Below, piece after piece: positions 63,899-64,000 of a stretch of 64,000 bases of DNA (position 1 is its first letter; every line of letters starts with the position of its first letter). A program made the position numbers and the translations under genes. Origin of the DNA: Accumulibacter sp. (GTDB lineage Bacteria > Pseudomonadota > Gammaproteobacteria > Burkholderiales > Rhodocyclaceae); contig NZ_JAPUVR010000102.1 of assembly GCF_029255125.1 (NCBI RefSeq), positions 24,794 to 88,793 of the forward strand, read 5' to 3'. The notes beneath the pieces were generated by a model. It was not told the origin of the DNA. It was given only the letters and a program-made list of their open reading frames with translations, and did not search any database.

Positions 63899-64000
63899 GG
63901 CGGATCCCTCCTTAGACGTGGTCTGACAGTCTATGCGCCCGCCTGCTTCTTGAGCAAGTGAAAAAAAGAGTGTGTTGCTCGCCACTTGTGGTTCACCCGG

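Noticed and set aside
1-64000. CRISPR arrays, prophage or defence islands
   Set aside because: No regularly spaced repeats, phage structural genes, restriction-modification or toxin-antitoxin pairs could be recognised on either strand.

Overview
The window is a GC-rich (roughly 64 percent by eye), densely coded piece of a Gram-negative chromosome. Gene families and gene order point to a betaproteobacterium, most likely of the order Rhodocyclales. The divergent ppx/ppk pair, the PEP-CTERM protein and the heavy cyclic-di-GMP content would fit a polyphosphate-accumulating member such as Candidatus Accumulibacter; that placement is inference from gene content, not from a database search. Most of the window is core genome. 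The only intact mobile element is one ISKra4-like insertion sequence near the right end.

Layout. 1-5.2 kb: phosphate and envelope block, with ppx, an MlaE-type permease and an MlaF-type ATPase leftward and ppk rightward. 5.5-8.4 kb: a stand-alone carbamoyltransferase and a YedI-type membrane protein. 8.4-12.4 kb: ilvBN (a short-regulator acetolactate synthase) and convergent bioB-bioC. 12.4-18 kb: comF; a leftward pteridine reductase-like SDR, ttcA and pseudo-cyclase/FHA operon; and a divergent pair of an unknown protein and a MidA-type methyltransferase. 18-25.5 kb: yebC fused by overlap to a 1014-residue REC-DUF3369-PAS-PAS-GGDEF-EAL protein, a HerA-like ATPase, a PEP-CTERM protein and epmB. 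25.5-33.1 kb: efp-epmA next to divergent epmB (the EF-P beta-lysylation set), an MBL hydrolase, alaC-alaA-hom, a Mth938-like protein and a BI-1 family protein.

33.3-41 kb: tRNA-Ser(UGA) with a decayed partial copy just upstream, relA (dead hydrolase site, EFDD synthetase motif), EamA transporter-mtfA, a REC-TPR regulator with a miniature histidine kinase, and hupB. 41-49 kb: uvrA, then a LysM-FecR protein in an operon with a CHASE2-PAS-GGDEF-EAL protein. 48.8-55.2 kb: MFS transporter, LpxL-type acyltransferase, an unknown PilZ-like protein, and the classical rpsP-rimM-trmD-rplS operon. 55.2-59.3 kb: xseB-ispA-dxs-folE2, leftward. 59.3-60.8 kb: a complete 1503-bp insertion sequence with 23-bp terminal inverted repeats and a perfect 9-bp target duplication, landing 17 bp upstream of the apparent -35 box of the xseB operon. 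61-63.9 kb: qor, a TAXI-type protein and an orphan ParA in one tightly overlapping operon.

How it works together. Polyphosphate and (p)ppGpp metabolism (ppk, ppx, relA), two large GGDEF-EAL proteins plus a PilZ-like protein, and two unusual two-component or forkhead-associated regulators make this a signalling-rich region set into housekeeping genes for translation, isoprenoids, biotin, folate and DNA repair. Start codons are often TTG or GTG; many were chosen from Shine-Dalgarno spacing or from overlap with the upstream stop codon. I found no CRISPR array, no prophage and no recognisable defence island. The least explained pieces are the LysM-FecR/CHASE2 operon, the yebC-linked c-di-GMP protein, the qor-TAXI-ParA operon, the pseudo-cyclase/FHA protein and the 286-residue unknown beside the MidA homologue.
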